From Cydia pomonella (Eukaryota > Arthropoda > Insecta > Lepidoptera > Tortricidae), in contig NC_084713.1 of NCBI RefSeq assembly GCF_033807575.1, positions 22,109,389 through 22,173,388 of the forward strand: a DNA stretch of 64,000 bases. Direction: 5' to 3'. The notes under the pieces were generated by a model that had not been told where the DNA came from, ran no database searches, and worked only from the letters and a program-made list of their open reading frames with translations. Positions 1-12,500 of this stretch are shown here, piece by piece. Made by a program: the position numbers and the translations under genes. Each line of letters opens with the position of its first letter. The stretch's first letter is position 1.

Positions 1-86
1 TCGTTTTATCTATTTATATTCAGATAAGATTACAACGTGATTCGCCGGACGGGTCTTGCGATCAGTGCAATTTTCATTATTATACA

Positions 87-851
87 ATGAATTTCGCCGG
101 TAAAGTTGTAATTGTAACAGGAGCCAGCTCCGGCATCGGCGCGGCAACAGCTGTGTTCCTCTCGAAACTCGGTGCAAAGTTGTCGCTCACCGGCAGAAAC
201 GTCGAGAACCTTCAGAAAACAGTAAATGACTGCGATAAGGCCGCTACTCCGTTCTCCATCCCCGCCGATTTGACGAAAGAAAGCGATATCGAGAGCATTG
301 TGAAGAAAACTATTGATCATTACGGCCAGATCGACGTGTTGGTGAATAATGCAGGTATTATCGAGACCGGAACCATTGAGAATACTTCCCTGGCGCAATA
401 CGACAGGCTTATGAACACTAATGTACGCTCACTGTACTATTTAACCATGCTAGCAGTACCTCACCTTTTAAAAACTAAAGGTAACATCGTGAACGTCTCC
501 AGTGTCAACGGAATTAGATCTTTCCCCGGCGTTCTCGCCTACAACGTGTCTAAAGCGTCCGTTGATCAGTTCACCAGGTGTGTAGCTTTAGAGCTCGCTC
601 CGAAAGGTGTCAGAGTGAACTGTGTGAATCCTGGAGTCATTTTGACAAACCTGCAGAGGCGTGGAGGGTTAACTGAAGAGCAGTATAAGGCGTTTTTGGA
701 GAGGACTAAAGAGACTCATGCTTTGGGAAGGCCGGGGAAGCCTGATGAGGTAGCGGCTACCATTGCCTTCTTGGCAAGTGACCTGGCAAGCAATATAACT
801 GGTGCAAGTGTCCCAGTAGATGGTGGCCGTCATGCTATGTGCCCTCGTTAA
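87..851 (+). CDS. Classical short-chain dehydrogenase/reductase (SDR, FabG-like), intronless
   Basis: A 254-residue protein with the full classical SDR signature: cofactor loop TGASSGIG at residues 11-18, Asp61 for the adenine ring, NNAG at 87-90, a conserved Asn at 110-112, catalytic Ser139, Tyr152 and Lys156 in YNVSK, and the PG motif after NCVN near 182-183. Arg37 after the second beta strand (TGRN) favours NADP(H). Family knowledge: such cytosolic enzymes reduce or oxidise a carbonyl/hydroxyl on a small substrate. Insect members are usually named 3-oxoacyl-ACP reductase FabG-like, but the real substrate cannot be read from the sequence. The frame is uninterrupted from ATG to TAA with no intron, and its length matches the family (about 250 aa). 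There is no signal peptide or membrane segment. It is tail-to-tail with the minus-strand takeout gene. The lack of introns could reflect an ancient retrocopy or a naturally intronless SDR family. Confidence 0.95.
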   Translation: MNFAGKVVIVTGASSGIGAATAVFLSKLGAKLSLTGRNVENLQKTVNDCDKAATPFSIPADLTKESDIESIVKKTIDHYGQIDVLVNNAGIIETGTIENTSLAQYDRLMNTNVRSLYYLTMLAVPHLLKTKGNIVNVSSVNGIRSFPGVLAYNVSKASVDQFTRCVALELAPKGVRVNCVNPGVILTNLQRRGGLTEEQYKAFLERTKETHALGRPGKPDEVAATIAFLASDLASNITGASVPVDGGRHAMCPR

Positions 852-1141
852 TATCTTCAGCTGCCATTTTTTTATTGTCGTTAATGTTTAAGCAAAATGT
901 AGTCAGATATATTTTTACAAATTTTTATGCATATATGGTACTTGTTATAAACATATATTAGAAAGTATGTTGTTTTTCATGTTCCAAACTTGTCACTTGT
1001 CATCAATCATCATCATCAATATGACTTTTGGTCAAATTCTGCAACCCCCTGCTCCTACCTGCCTAGTCCCATGACTACCAACTAGGCTAGAGGGCAGTCA
1101 AATGGAAAAATGCTTTTACTTAAATCAGTTGGGGTTGTTTA

Positions 1142-1147
1142 AATAAA
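1142..1147 (+). terminator. Candidate poly(A) signal of the SDR gene
   Basis: AATAAA about 290 nt after the SDR stop codon, and the first perfect AATAAA downstream of it. It is a plausible polyadenylation signal but has no direct support. Confidence 0.4.
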
Positions 1148-1683
1148 CACATTTTTTACATCTTAAAACATTTATTTTGAATACATATTAATCAATACTT
1201 AAAGCCAGACTACATTAAATATCACAATAAACCCAAAGTTCAAAGTTCATCTTAACATTGTTAAACCAAACTAAGGTAATAAATAAAAATAAAATAGCCT
1301 TTATTTACAGAGCAAAGAACAGTTCCACATTATCTCCCATCTTTTGTACTCTTTGTCTGCTTGCCCTTCAGCAAAGGCCTCAAACTAAGGTACATCGGGG
1401 TAACTTCCAAAGCGGGGTAATTTTGAAAATCACTATAATCTACTAAACCAGAAGCACTACATACTTTGGGCGACACTTACAATATTGCAACACTTAACAA
1501 GGCATAAACTTTGCTTACTGTTGCTACAGTAGAAAAACAAGAAAAAAATGCTCTCATAGATGCAATTTTCGAAATTACCCTTTTAAGAGGAAAGAGGATG
1601 GCCACTTCTCCATATTTCATAGGCAACAAACGAGCAGACCCGCCGCCTGATGGGAAGCAATCATCGTTACATAAACCCCACGC

Positions 1684-1955
1684 AAACATAGTCCCCATTT
1701 TCCTATCTGGATGTTGACGGTATGGAAAATATTTTTACATAATTTGATATATATCAACCACAGCTCCTGATTTGTAAAAACAGATTTTATACAATTTTTT
1801 TAACTTTTATAATAAATAATTAAAAATTCAAAAAAATCTAACGTGTAGTAGTGAGTAGTTGATATACAACTATTTGTGTCAAAATATTTTCAATTATGTT
1901 AATATCGAGAGAGGAAAATGAGGACTCAATTTGTATGAAAAGGGTCCTCCACTTT
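1684..1955. repeat. Foldback MITE (family with copies near 23.4, 24.8 and 26.7-27.2 kb)
   Basis: The left arm (about 1685-1765, with CATAGTCCCCATTTTCCT) is the approximate reverse complement of the right arm (about 1850-1955, with AGAGGAAAATGAGGACT). The arm sequence recurs at 23385-23640, 24826-24905 and 26722-27200, so it is a dispersed terminal-inverted-repeat element. The arms have diverged, and the exact ends are uncertain by 20-30 bp. Confidence 0.6.
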
Positions 1956-2799
1956 CGTCTTAAGTTATCCCAATATACCTTGTATCCAAAGTAAGTAGTC
2001 TAATCTAAACTAAAGCCACACACCTAAATAAACTCAAGCAACAACAAGTTAATGTGTACTCTAAGTTTTAAGGGAAAAAGTTCAAAACAGATTGAGTGGA
2101 TTTATGTGATCAGTCTAATTTAAGAGAATTTTCCACTATAGTTGAGTCAAACACGATGTATGCGAATACGTAGTGTGCTCTCTGTCACACCTACCTGCTG
2201 TGGGCAGCGCCCTGATTCTTTTTTAATTTTTTATTTTAGTGGTATAAGGGTTAGACAGACAGGTGAGGCAGACTTTATTTTAGTGGTATAAGGGTTAGAT
2301 TGCAATGCACGTACATTCTCGTACTACAACTATTTTTTTCTTCTCATACAAATGTAGCTTAAGTAGATAAAATTAGTATAACTTTCATGTATTTTAAATG
2401 TAAAAATATAAATTAAATTAATATAATTTAATTTGCGCCCTATACTGTCACTCATTGGAGAGGCCATGCCATAGGGAGATACTAAGCTAAATATCTGAGC
2501 GGGCTCCTAGAGTCCATCTTAAGCTTTCACTAAAGCTGACTACCGTGCAAAGTGTGGTGGTGCCAATATAAACGACATATTCGACAAAGAAATTTGAATA
2601 TTATGGTGACACTTCCACAGTTTGTAATTGCAGCTTTAGCAGCTTCTGCTATCTGGAAAACGTCTTTGCTTTACCAAGTAGTCTAATAGCTCTTGCATTT
2701 GCGCGGACCATATTTAAGAATCAAGAGATATAGGTATGCGTGATCAAAAATTTGTTGATTTTATGCCAATCTCTTTGGAGTGATCAAGGCAGAAAAAAA

Positions 2800-2862
2800 T
2801 TGTCAGCTGGGTGGCTGTATCAAAAACTTTCTTGGACTCATTTACGCACGCACGCATACTAT
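2800..2862 (-). pseudogene. Decayed copy of takeout terminal exon (C' copy)
   Basis: On the minus strand this translates to RACVNESKKVFDTA, which matches RACVNESKKLFAAV of the intact terminal exon at 3355-3506. After that block a one-base shift brings the match to the following CAGCTGACAA segment out of frame. The 5' part of the exon and its acceptor are not recognisable. It is a truncated, frameshifted duplicate lying 0.5 kb downstream of the intact exon. Confidence 0.8.
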
Positions 2863-3084
2863 TTCTTCGTCCAACTGGGGACATTATGTGGATATTAAGA
2901 TGAGGGTTAGTCGAGTGATCAAAGTAATACAAGTTCGTCAGTAATACAACCGAACAGATTTTTGCATCAGCGTGATTGGAGCAACAAAATGCTTACTAAA
3001 AAGAGCTTGCGCATGCTACTTGCGCAATTCGCGCCAGTTACTTGCAGATATACCGGCACACGCCAGCAACTAATAGTGCATGCA

Positions 3085-3221
3085 TAGTCTATCAAGCTAT
3101 TTCCGTCAGTAAAAAAAGCAGCAAAGTTAAAAAATGTAGGCGCGAAGGGTTATCGTCCCATAGAAAAATTGAATTTCGCGCCTTTTTCTACTGACAAAGC
3201 TGTTTGACAGGCTATAGTTGA
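3085..3221. repeat. Short foldback element
   Basis: The end near 3085 (TCAAGCTATTTCCGTCAGTA) and the end near 3190-3221 (TACTGACAAAGCTG...GACAGGC) are imperfect inverted repeats around a 60-bp centre containing GGCGCGAA. Similar sequence with the same TTTCGCGCCTTTTT core and GACTGACAAA end occurs at 21565-21652 and in part at 55805-55860. Confidence 0.55.
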
Positions 3222-3354
3222 ACATACTGTTCACGGACATAGCTTGCACGCGCAAGAGACATTTGCGTGACCCCTCCAGTCCCAGGGATCTAAATAACGC
3301 CAAAGAACGATACTTAACGAGGTTTTAAATTTAGAATTATTTGTATGAAGGGAT

Positions 3355-3506
3355 TTAGGGTAGTAAAAGTTTGTCAGCTGGAACAGCCGCAAAGAGTTTC
3401 TTGGACTCGTTGACGCAGGCGCGAATGATGTGGTCGAAGCTAACGGTGGCGAAGTCGCGGATGACAGCCTCCCAGTGCTCGTTGATCACGCGGTGGATCG
3501 TGTCTC
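3355..3506 (-). CDS. Takeout (minus) alternative terminal exon 5c
   Basis: 152 nt on the minus strand with acceptor TTCTACAG. It opens in phase to complete the split codon of exon 4 as Gly186, then reads DTIHRVINEHWEAVIRDF and ends in DKLLLP followed by TAA. There is no stop, frameshift or lost splice site, and its length is exactly that of exon 5a and of the last exon of the plus-strand paralogue. It encodes the C-terminal amphipathic helix region of the fold. No perfect AATAAA was found in the few hundred bases after it. It could be an alternative last exon of the same gene or the surviving part of a partial gene duplicate. Confidence 0.8.
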
Positions 3507-6500
3507 CTGTAGAACAATTGTATAGTCAGATATATGTAGGAAATAAACTCTGTTAATCTCTAAACGGAGTCGCATTAGTATTGTCCAACACTTACAGGTA
3601 GGTATTTAATTAATTAATAAGTATTAAGTTTCATTAATTTTCAGGTTAGTTAAAAGTTTTAGATAGCAGGTGGACCAAAATGTTAATGGAATGGTGGTTT
3701 TGGATGAAAGGAGCGTCTGGCATCCAGTGGTTCGTTGGGCGGACGACCTTCGGAAGAACAGTAGCTCAGGAATGGGACAAGTGGCGTATTAGAAGAGAGG
3801 CCTATGCTCAGCAGTGGGAAATAAATGACTGATATTATGATTTATGATGATGACAAAAGCTTTAGAACGAAGCGCAAGCTTAGGCCGTAAGGACAAAAAG
3901 TTCACGCCTTCAGCGACTCCGCGGTAGGAATAGTAGCGACTCCATCGATGCATTTCCTGATGATCACCGTAATGGTGGACGGCGCGGTTATTAGACTCCT
4001 AAAGATTCTCAGGATCTAAACATCAGGTTTATTTTTTTATTATTTCTTAAATTAACGCTCCATATAGTGATATGTTTGAATGTTTTAGTATGAAGCGCCA
4101 TCTGACATTCCACAATTAGCAGACTGATTCTTCAATGATGAAAGGAATGATAGCTACGAGTAAATAGCGATTTAATGGCAGTTTAGAGGCACTAAGGTTT
4201 AGGTTAGAAATGTTAGGTCAAGAAGCTTTCCCCAGTATTGCCAATTGATTGCCAACCGTTCACGCTTTCAGCAGCTCGGCAGCCGGAATAGTAGCGAAGA
4301 GTTTCTTGACTTCGTCGATACATTTCCTGATGATCTCCGTGATGGCGGGCGGTGCGATCTCCTGCATTATGAGGCTCCAGTTCTCGTTCGTGAACCTGTT
4401 TGTTGTGTCCGCTGCAAGTAGAGGGTGTGTGAGGTGTGTTTGTCTTGTAAGAGTTATAAACTGGGTTGGATTTTTTTGTAGGAAAACATCGTGAGATCCA
4501 TCGGGGAAGAATTTCAAAGAAACGTTGGAAGCCTTCAATTCGTATTGAGATATAATTACCTATTGGTTGTTGTACATACTCGTATTCCACAATCTATTCT
4601 GTTCACAGAGTAAGTTGCAAATTCAAACATAAAATACCTGCTTTTGCGTCTCAGGAAGCTATAGTGTAAACGTTTTGTATTAAGGTGATATGTATACGCA
4701 AAAGTACCTACATTTTGTTACAATGACGTAGGTACTTAATATGTAGTTCATTTTGCTGTTGTAATCTTACACACCGTATCGTATTCGAGAAGTGAGTTCA
4801 TAATAGATGCTGCTATTTATGAGGAAAAAAATTGAGATTTCGACCAAGTGACTTGAAGATTAAGAAATATCGATAGCCTACTGAAAAAGTCCGAATTGAA
4901 TTACTGATGTGAAAGGTCGAAAACAAAACCTTACCTAGCTGTTTGTTTCCCCCGAAGAGATTAGTGAACTTGAACTGGGCACGGTCCATCTTGTACGTGT
5001 CCTTGTAGCCGGTGACCACCCAGTGGCCCTCCTTGGTCTCGTAGTCGTATTTGATCACGATGTTTAGGTTCGCTGGAAGTATAACATGGACTTTATGGCA
5101 ACAATTAAGACAAAGGTAACAAGGTGAATGCTACCTCCGTTGAGGGCATGTAGAAATACACTAGTCTCGCAAGAAACATTTGAAATTAGATAAATAGTGA
5201 TGTGACGGAGGTCTAGTGGGCCTACCGCGAAATTCGCAAATTGCGGAGATCTTTCTCTTTTACTCTCACTGAGACGTAATTAGAGTGAAAGAGAAAAATG
5301 CTCGCAGGTGATGAACTTCGATTTTCGCGGTTATAGCCCAGGACATTAGCTGCGTAAGCTGAAGATGCCGGTTTGAATCCAGCCTCCGCCACTGGAGGGC
5401 TTAGTTTTACTTTTTCTTTAGTATATTTCAGTTCATAATTACAATTGTTGTTTAAAAGTACCTGAAAAAACTAGATTCCAGTTGTACGGCTGTGTGCACA
5501 GCCCTCTTGGCCTACCTTGGTTTATGTCCTTTTTTTGTGATCTGTGATATCTGGGAGACCGAGCTTTGAGAATTGTTCGTTTAAAGGTATAAGATAAAGT
5601 ACCTATTATATCTATTTTTTTAAAGGCTTGATGTATTGATATAAGTATTGCCGACTTGTCTCAACTAGTGACCCTGCCCATATCAAGCCGATGGTCCCGG
5701 GTTCAAATCCCGGTAAGGGCTTTTATTTGTGTGGTGAGCACGGATAGTTGTTTCTGATGAGTCATGGGTGTTTTCGATGTATTTAAGTATATATTATATG
5801 TATAATTCGTTTTCTAAGTACCTACAACACAAGTTTTATTGAGCTTACTGTGGGACACTGTCAATTTGTGCAATAATAAATAAATAAATGAATAAATATT
5901 ATAGGGACATTCTTACACAAATTGAACACGTTCCAAGGTAAGCCAAGAAGGCTTGTGTTGTGGCTGCTCAGCCAACGATATACATATATAATAAAAAAAT
6001 ACTTAAATAGATGGTAAACATCCATGACTCAGGAACGAATACCTGTGCTCATCAAGTCATCACACAAATACATGCCCTCACTGGGATTCGAACCCTGGAC
6101 CATCGGCTTCATAAGCAGGGTCAGTACCCACTAGGCCAGACCGGTCATCGCAGTAATGTCCTATAACACTTATTTAATGATTATTTAGTATTTAATACAA
6201 ACCTTTTGCAAAATATTTTTCAATACACATCAAGTAAATCAAGTTCTTTCAAGTGTCGTAAATATTTCGACAATGTTGACCACTTTAACATCCATTAGAA
6301 AGCATTGCATAACAAAATGCATTGGAATCTAACCTGTTAACCCTGAGCAAAGATGAGACAAAGCATCACATGCCGGTGCATCAGACAAGGACACATTTAT
6401 TTGGTGTTGTTTAAACTGGTCTCTGACCTTACCGGCCGGCGATTGGCCAACCGGGTGGCTTTGACCTGCCGTTAATAAAGAAAGGCACGTGTGATGCACG

Positions 6501-9500
6501 ATTTCTTGACACGCGACTTATGTTGGAAAGGCATTGATAAGGAATCATTACACAATCTTCAGCAAAAGCAGTCTGAGACATATAACCTTTCGTCAGACTT
6601 TTTGCAAATTTTCTACTAAGAGGGACTGGAAAACAACATACACCTTCGTCTATTCCCCTTAGCAGAAAGTATTCTGAAAAAGTATTTTATACAATCGTGG
6701 TATAATAGAGAGCTTTTCAGTCGAGTACCGTGTTTCAGCAACGAAGCTTGCTGAGTTGCCTAAGTAAGGTACGAGATTAAAAAGCTTGATTATATCACTA
6801 TTGTACATTCATTCTACGAGTCATCTAATATAATACTTTTACTTACTTTTTTACTATAAAACCAAAATAATTAATGAAAATTGGTAAGTATCTCAGTAGA
6901 CAAAATTGTAGACTCCCGTTCCGCGCCCCGCGTCCGTTTGGTCTTTTCTATGGGAGCGCGGCGGCGCGAGATTGGTCTTTTTTTATTCAGGTGACTACAG
7001 CGTATCGAAATGAATCTTAAAGTTGAGTAGGAGCCCATATATGAAAAGTACCCGGTTACAGTTTGGTATACGAAATCTTAATTCAACCATTACCGACGAG
7101 TAGAAAAATAATATTATGTTTTGGTTGTAACTATTTCGACTTACAATGCTTACGCAAGATTGACCTTTAGATATGGAGTATGGAGTATATATTTTGGGTA
7201 ATTATTTCACAGACAGGGTAATTATTTGCTACTTTACATTGTTCAGAGCTCACAAATATGTGTTATCGTCAATGAGCGGAATTCTTCATAGCAAAAATCA
7301 AACTGTCTTATCGACTTATCGATGTTACGGAATAATATCGCATTAGGTATCCATAATCAACCTAAAAGATTATTCTGTAACATTTGACCTCTTTGATAAG
7401 CAACTTGCATCTCCGTATTAAAGTAAATCATGTCAGCGTCACATATGTCATTTATGTCACTTGAGTTTTCATAAGTGATTTCCGTGCCGTGTTACTAAAA
7501 TGGTTAATCCTAAAAGAAAACAATAAAAAAATGGATACAGAAAGATTCTTATTTCAGTTTCAAAGAAGATTCTTCCACAATATATTGCTCTAAATGTTAC
7601 GTTCATTTACATCATAAAAGTATTTTCTGTTTTATTCTTTACTATTATACCAAAATACAGATGGCGGTCAGCTAATTAGGGACACCTGTGTTTCGTTAAG
7701 TGACAAATATTTATCGATAAGTCGATAAAAAAGTTAGGTCAATCCCTCTGACAGTTTGATTTTTGCTATGAAGAATTCCGCTCATTGGTTATCGTTGTGA
7801 CAGTGTATAACAACTTAATGAATTTGCGAGTTTGTAACTTTGTATCTCGTCTTTTAGTCGGGATTATACACGATATTTGTATTCAATTCTAATTTGATTT
7901 TTAACCTTTTCGACGCTTTTCCACACGTGTCAAGAAATGCCATGGACGCCAAAAAGTTAACTGGTGAAGAGCGAATATGAAGCTTAACTGACAGTAGGAA
8001 AGTCGCTTTGACAACGTCCGCCATAGCCTTTTTAATGGCCATTGGCGTCGCGGGCACGACAGACGATGACCGTTTTAGTGGTCTTTGGCGTTGAAAAGGT
8101 TAAAAACAATTTACATCCATTTCTCTTGACGGGCAGGATCAGCACTTGCCTGATCAGTGTTCGTCTTCTGTTGGGTTCTCTAAAGCTCTCAGTACTCTCA
8201 GTATGACTGATACTTATCGGACAGGTATTCCTTCTCCATATAGATATAGCCCGCCCGCAGCATTCAATATTACCTAATTATAGGCACACCATTTCCCGCT
8301 ATTAAAGAAATGTATTGTTTAATAAAAGTTTTGGCTTAGATAAAATATATACTTATGTCAAACCTCTTGCACGGCACTGCAATATTTGCTATCAACACGC
8401 GCGCTGTAAGGTTGAATCGGCACAAATTCCCGTGGGGTAATTTTTGAGCTCTAGTCAGACTTCTTTAGTTATTCTAGTTCCTTGAGTCTAGTAGCAAACA
8501 CACGGTACTTACTGATTTTAATCTTGGCTTGCCCGTTGCCCTTGATAGGCAGGATTAACACCTGTCCATTCATGTCGTAGTGCGCCTTCAGCGTCACGTT
8601 GGCTGTGAAGTCGAAGACCGCCCTGCCCGCATCAGGGTGCATCCTGGAACAGACGTTCTCACGTTAGGGTGGAGACGGTCAAATGGGCTTAGCCTTTAAA
8701 AGATATACACGACAAATTTCAACCGGTACCCTCGTGATCCGGGTGGCTGGGTGGGTGTTTATGGGTGGGTGCGAATGCAGAAGGTGGTCGATTCCAGACC
8801 TGGTTCTTCAAGGCCTTGATAAGTGACCAAGGTCTTGCAGGCATTCTTTCGTAAATAGCCGTGTGGTTCGAGAACCGTGTGGTTCTAAGGTACTACCATG
8901 TATATTCAACCATAGTGTTTTCGTTACCAACCTGGACCTGGAAAGTTCTATTACATCTATCTCCTTTCAAGACACTTTCTCTTAAGAGACACAGAAAAAG
9001 GTACATGTAATTTCCTTGTCACGCTTAGTAAAAAGACAAAATGTAAAATTTTATTAGATGAATGAGGACTTACTTGAATGAGTTAACTCTGAACCCGCTC
9101 AATCCAGTCACAACCGTCTCCGTAAATGTGATCTTTAAGCTGGGGTTATTCACCAGCACCGTCCCCAGCTGCACGGGGTCTAGTGTAGCTATGCCCAGCG
9201 CTGGGATGCCCTGGGCGAACGTTGGGCCTGCCAGGGCGATGGACTTCTCGATGCAGCTGTTCAGGTTCGGGTCTGATGCTGAGCAGGGGTGGATGAAGGA
9301 CGCTGAAACAAAAATGAAGATAAATTAAATTTTAGTAACTTAGGTACGATTGCCATTTTATCTCATGACCAAATTTACAATAAACTGGAAACTCGTATAT
9401 TTAAATCAATTCATCCTTCCATATATTTTGACGTGTAGGGTAAGTAACCGGGAACTCGCTTCCTTCAAAACTAGTGGTAGTGCAAAATCTTTGAACTAGG

Positions 9501-12500
9501 TACTCAAGTGGACCCCAGGCACCCCAAGTGAGCCGTCTATATAAAACAAGGATTAGCAAGGAAACAGTCTGATGGGGATAGAGCTGATTGAAGGTGATCA
9601 TAGGAACTCTGTAAGGAGCATGTGGGGAAGACCGGCATATAAAATTGATTGCAGGAAAGACCGCCATGGGGCAAGAATTCTCGTATTTGTATACTCAGAC
9701 ACAGCCAGAAAGGAAGAGCTTCACTCCTTCTGCTTCGACCTGTAAGTAGAGTACATGTAACCTATCTACAAACACAAGAGTTAAAAGCGACGAAAGTGCG
9801 CTTATAGACGGTCTTCGCCACGTTCCCTACTGCCACCCGAGTTCGGTCTTATTAAAAATGTTATGATGAAAACATTGAACCTAGATGTTGATCTGATATT
9901 ATTGTCTAGACTTCTAAAGTATATATGACTAATACGTCGTTGAAATTCACATCGCATATCCTCTTTACATTGCTCTTGGAAACAATTGACAGTCCATCTT
10001 GGGCTGCAAGTATACAAGCTTTGCATAGGCTAATTAGCCAGACAGAATGTAATTAAGTTGTGTGTGTAATGAATAGGTAAAACACTTAGCTAAGGTCCGT
10101 CTTGTTTGTGTGAATGTTCGTGTGGACGTTCCATATTTGAAATATGACGTAGGTGTGTAGACTCATTATTTACTTAGTTACCTTTGATTAAGAGTCCGGC
10201 CATGTCATGTTGAGCCCAACTGGGGAAGTACCTTACAGAAAACCGCAGCCAAATAACACTAGACCCTACTCATAGTGTCTGTTCCTGCCGGTGAGTAAGG
10301 TTGCCAGAGCAACGCTCAACGAGGGTGCGGAGTGGTAGGATCGGCAACGCGCATGTAATTCCTCTGGAGTTGTTGGCCTACATAGACTACGGAGTCGGAG
10401 ACGTATGCTTGTTTGCCACCAATGTAGTATTTAAAAAGAATTATAGGAAGCACCATATTTAGCTAAGTGACGTTGACCAGTCCGTCAACTGTGGTTGATG
10501 CCTAAGGTTGTATTTTAACGGCCCAGTTTTCCACGATCCTATTGTTTGTCAGTTCTGTTTTCCTCACGACCTCGCCTCGAGCCGGCCAAGGCTCGGCGTC
10601 CATCTGTCATTTTAATCACTTCGCAAACGCTAGCTGCATAGCAATACGGTTCATGCACATTGTTTAACTCAAGAAAGAACTTAGAAAGAAAATAAATCAG
10701 AAGTAATCAACAATATAAATCAAGGTAGCCCGTATCATAAGCGGGAACCTTTTGTGAAAAGTCCAACGGTCGCCCATAACCTTAGACCTTAGCGAGGGCC
10801 GTTGGTACTAACAATAGTCCTTAATAAATAAAAAATACGGTTCATACAATTATGTATGGCCTTAGGGTATTTGTGACCCTTTGCATGGCAAATTTACCAG
10901 CCTAGCCAAGTTACCATCGTTATCGAAAAGTAAAAATGTAAGGAACCCAATGAGTAAAGAGCTCTAAAGCCTAGGGTACTAACAAGGAAAGGTACCCAAC
11001 TGACCGGTTCCGATTTGATTTATATTTATATATGTTATAGAGTAGTCTAAAATAACGGACACGTATTTTTTTTAGCGAAATAAAATCGACATTCGAAGTC
11101 TTATAATATATTATCGCTAAAGTTACACATAAAGACGGGTGTTTTTTTAGGAAAACTTGAGTTTAAGCAGATATAACAAAACACGTGTACATTATTTTTT
11201 CCTGTTCTCAAACATATACTCAAACAAGCCATTTAACTAGCAAGTTGCTTGAGCATCACTTTCTATAGGAGTTAGAAGATTTAGTAACTTTTTAGTACTT
11301 TGGAGGACAATTTCTCCCAATAGGTTGAGTTTGGGCAGCTAAAAAAAAACGTGTCCGTTATTTTAGACTACTCTATAACATATATAAATATAAATCAATT
11401 CGGAATTGGACAGTTGGGTACCTTTCCTTGTAAGTTAAAGTTTAGTAACATTTTAAACTAAATTAAAGATGTAAACCAATCCAAATTTAATCTAAATCGG
11501 TTCAGCGGTTATTGCTTCCCCATACTTACCTAATGTTAACCTTATGTCTGCTACATCTCGAATATTAAGAGGGGAGTCTGACTGCTTGGACTTGATGGCA
11601 AAGGCGACTACCTTTTTTGTTCCCGACAACTACTTACCTACGTGCTCGTAACCATCGCCTACTAGCGAATGGAACCTTTCACACGTTAGCACACCAGTAT
11701 TCTCCAATCGTCCGCTCCCGGACACTCCTTAACAATTTTTTATTTTTTGCACCCGACTGCGACTTGTTTGCTGACAAAAATCGTAAACTTGTTAAAGATT
11801 TTTTACGTTATTGTGAATCAGCTTTTTAATTATTGTCATATTTATCATAAATGTATTTGTATTACCTAGCTTATAGCTCTATTACTACTTAATTTTACAG
11901 CGCATTGGCGCCCGTTAGCTGTACTAATGCTGTAAAATTGTATTTCAATAAATAAATAAATAAATACTTGCACCCTCCTTTTCACATCCAAGGGATAATT
12001 TCTGGGATAAAAACTATCCTATGTCCTTCCCCGGGACTCACACTATGTATAGTTTAGTTTTCGTGTGAATTTTTTGATTAACACGGAAAAAAAGTCAATA
12101 TAAAAACTACAGTATAGCGTTAGCCTCTTAACAGTACCCCTAGGGTAAATTTATTCGATAGCGTGACGTGACGTACGCGTTTGCGTTAAGTCTCCTTTTG
12201 TATGGGATTTTGAGTTTCCAAAACGACCCTCTTGACGCGCTGTTTCTAAATCCCATACAAAATGAGTGCTAACGCAAACGCGTACGTCAAGTCACGCTAT
12301 CGAATAAATTTACACTAGGGTTTAGATAGCGTCGCGCTTACACTGATGCCTACTTACTATGTATAATCCGTACAGCTCAACGAGGGGGGGCGGGTTTAGG
12401 GTCGGCAACGCGCATGTAACTCCTTGGAGTTGCAGGCGTACATAGGCTACGGAGACTGCTTACCATCAGGCGGGCCGTATGCTTGTTTGCCACCGACGTA

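Larger units (their letters stand above)
852..3354. other. Intergenic region between SDR and takeout 3' ends
   Basis: No convincing coding exon is visible apart from the decayed takeout exon at 2800-2862. The interval holds the SDR 3' UTR, an ATC-rich low-complexity stretch near 1005-1020, a foldback element (1684-1955), two direct copies of a TTTTAGTGGTATAAGGGTTAG-like segment (about 2233-2257 and 2276-2300), and another foldback (3085-3221). Confidence 0.6.

Noticed and set aside
30..398. Open frame of 122 codons on the minus strand
   Set aside because: It lies antisense within the SDR gene, has no recognisable domain, and is explained by the codon bias of the real gene.
1258..1446. Short open frame in SDR downstream region
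   Set aside because: Low-complexity start, no similarity recognised, located in 3' flank; no splice or promoter support.
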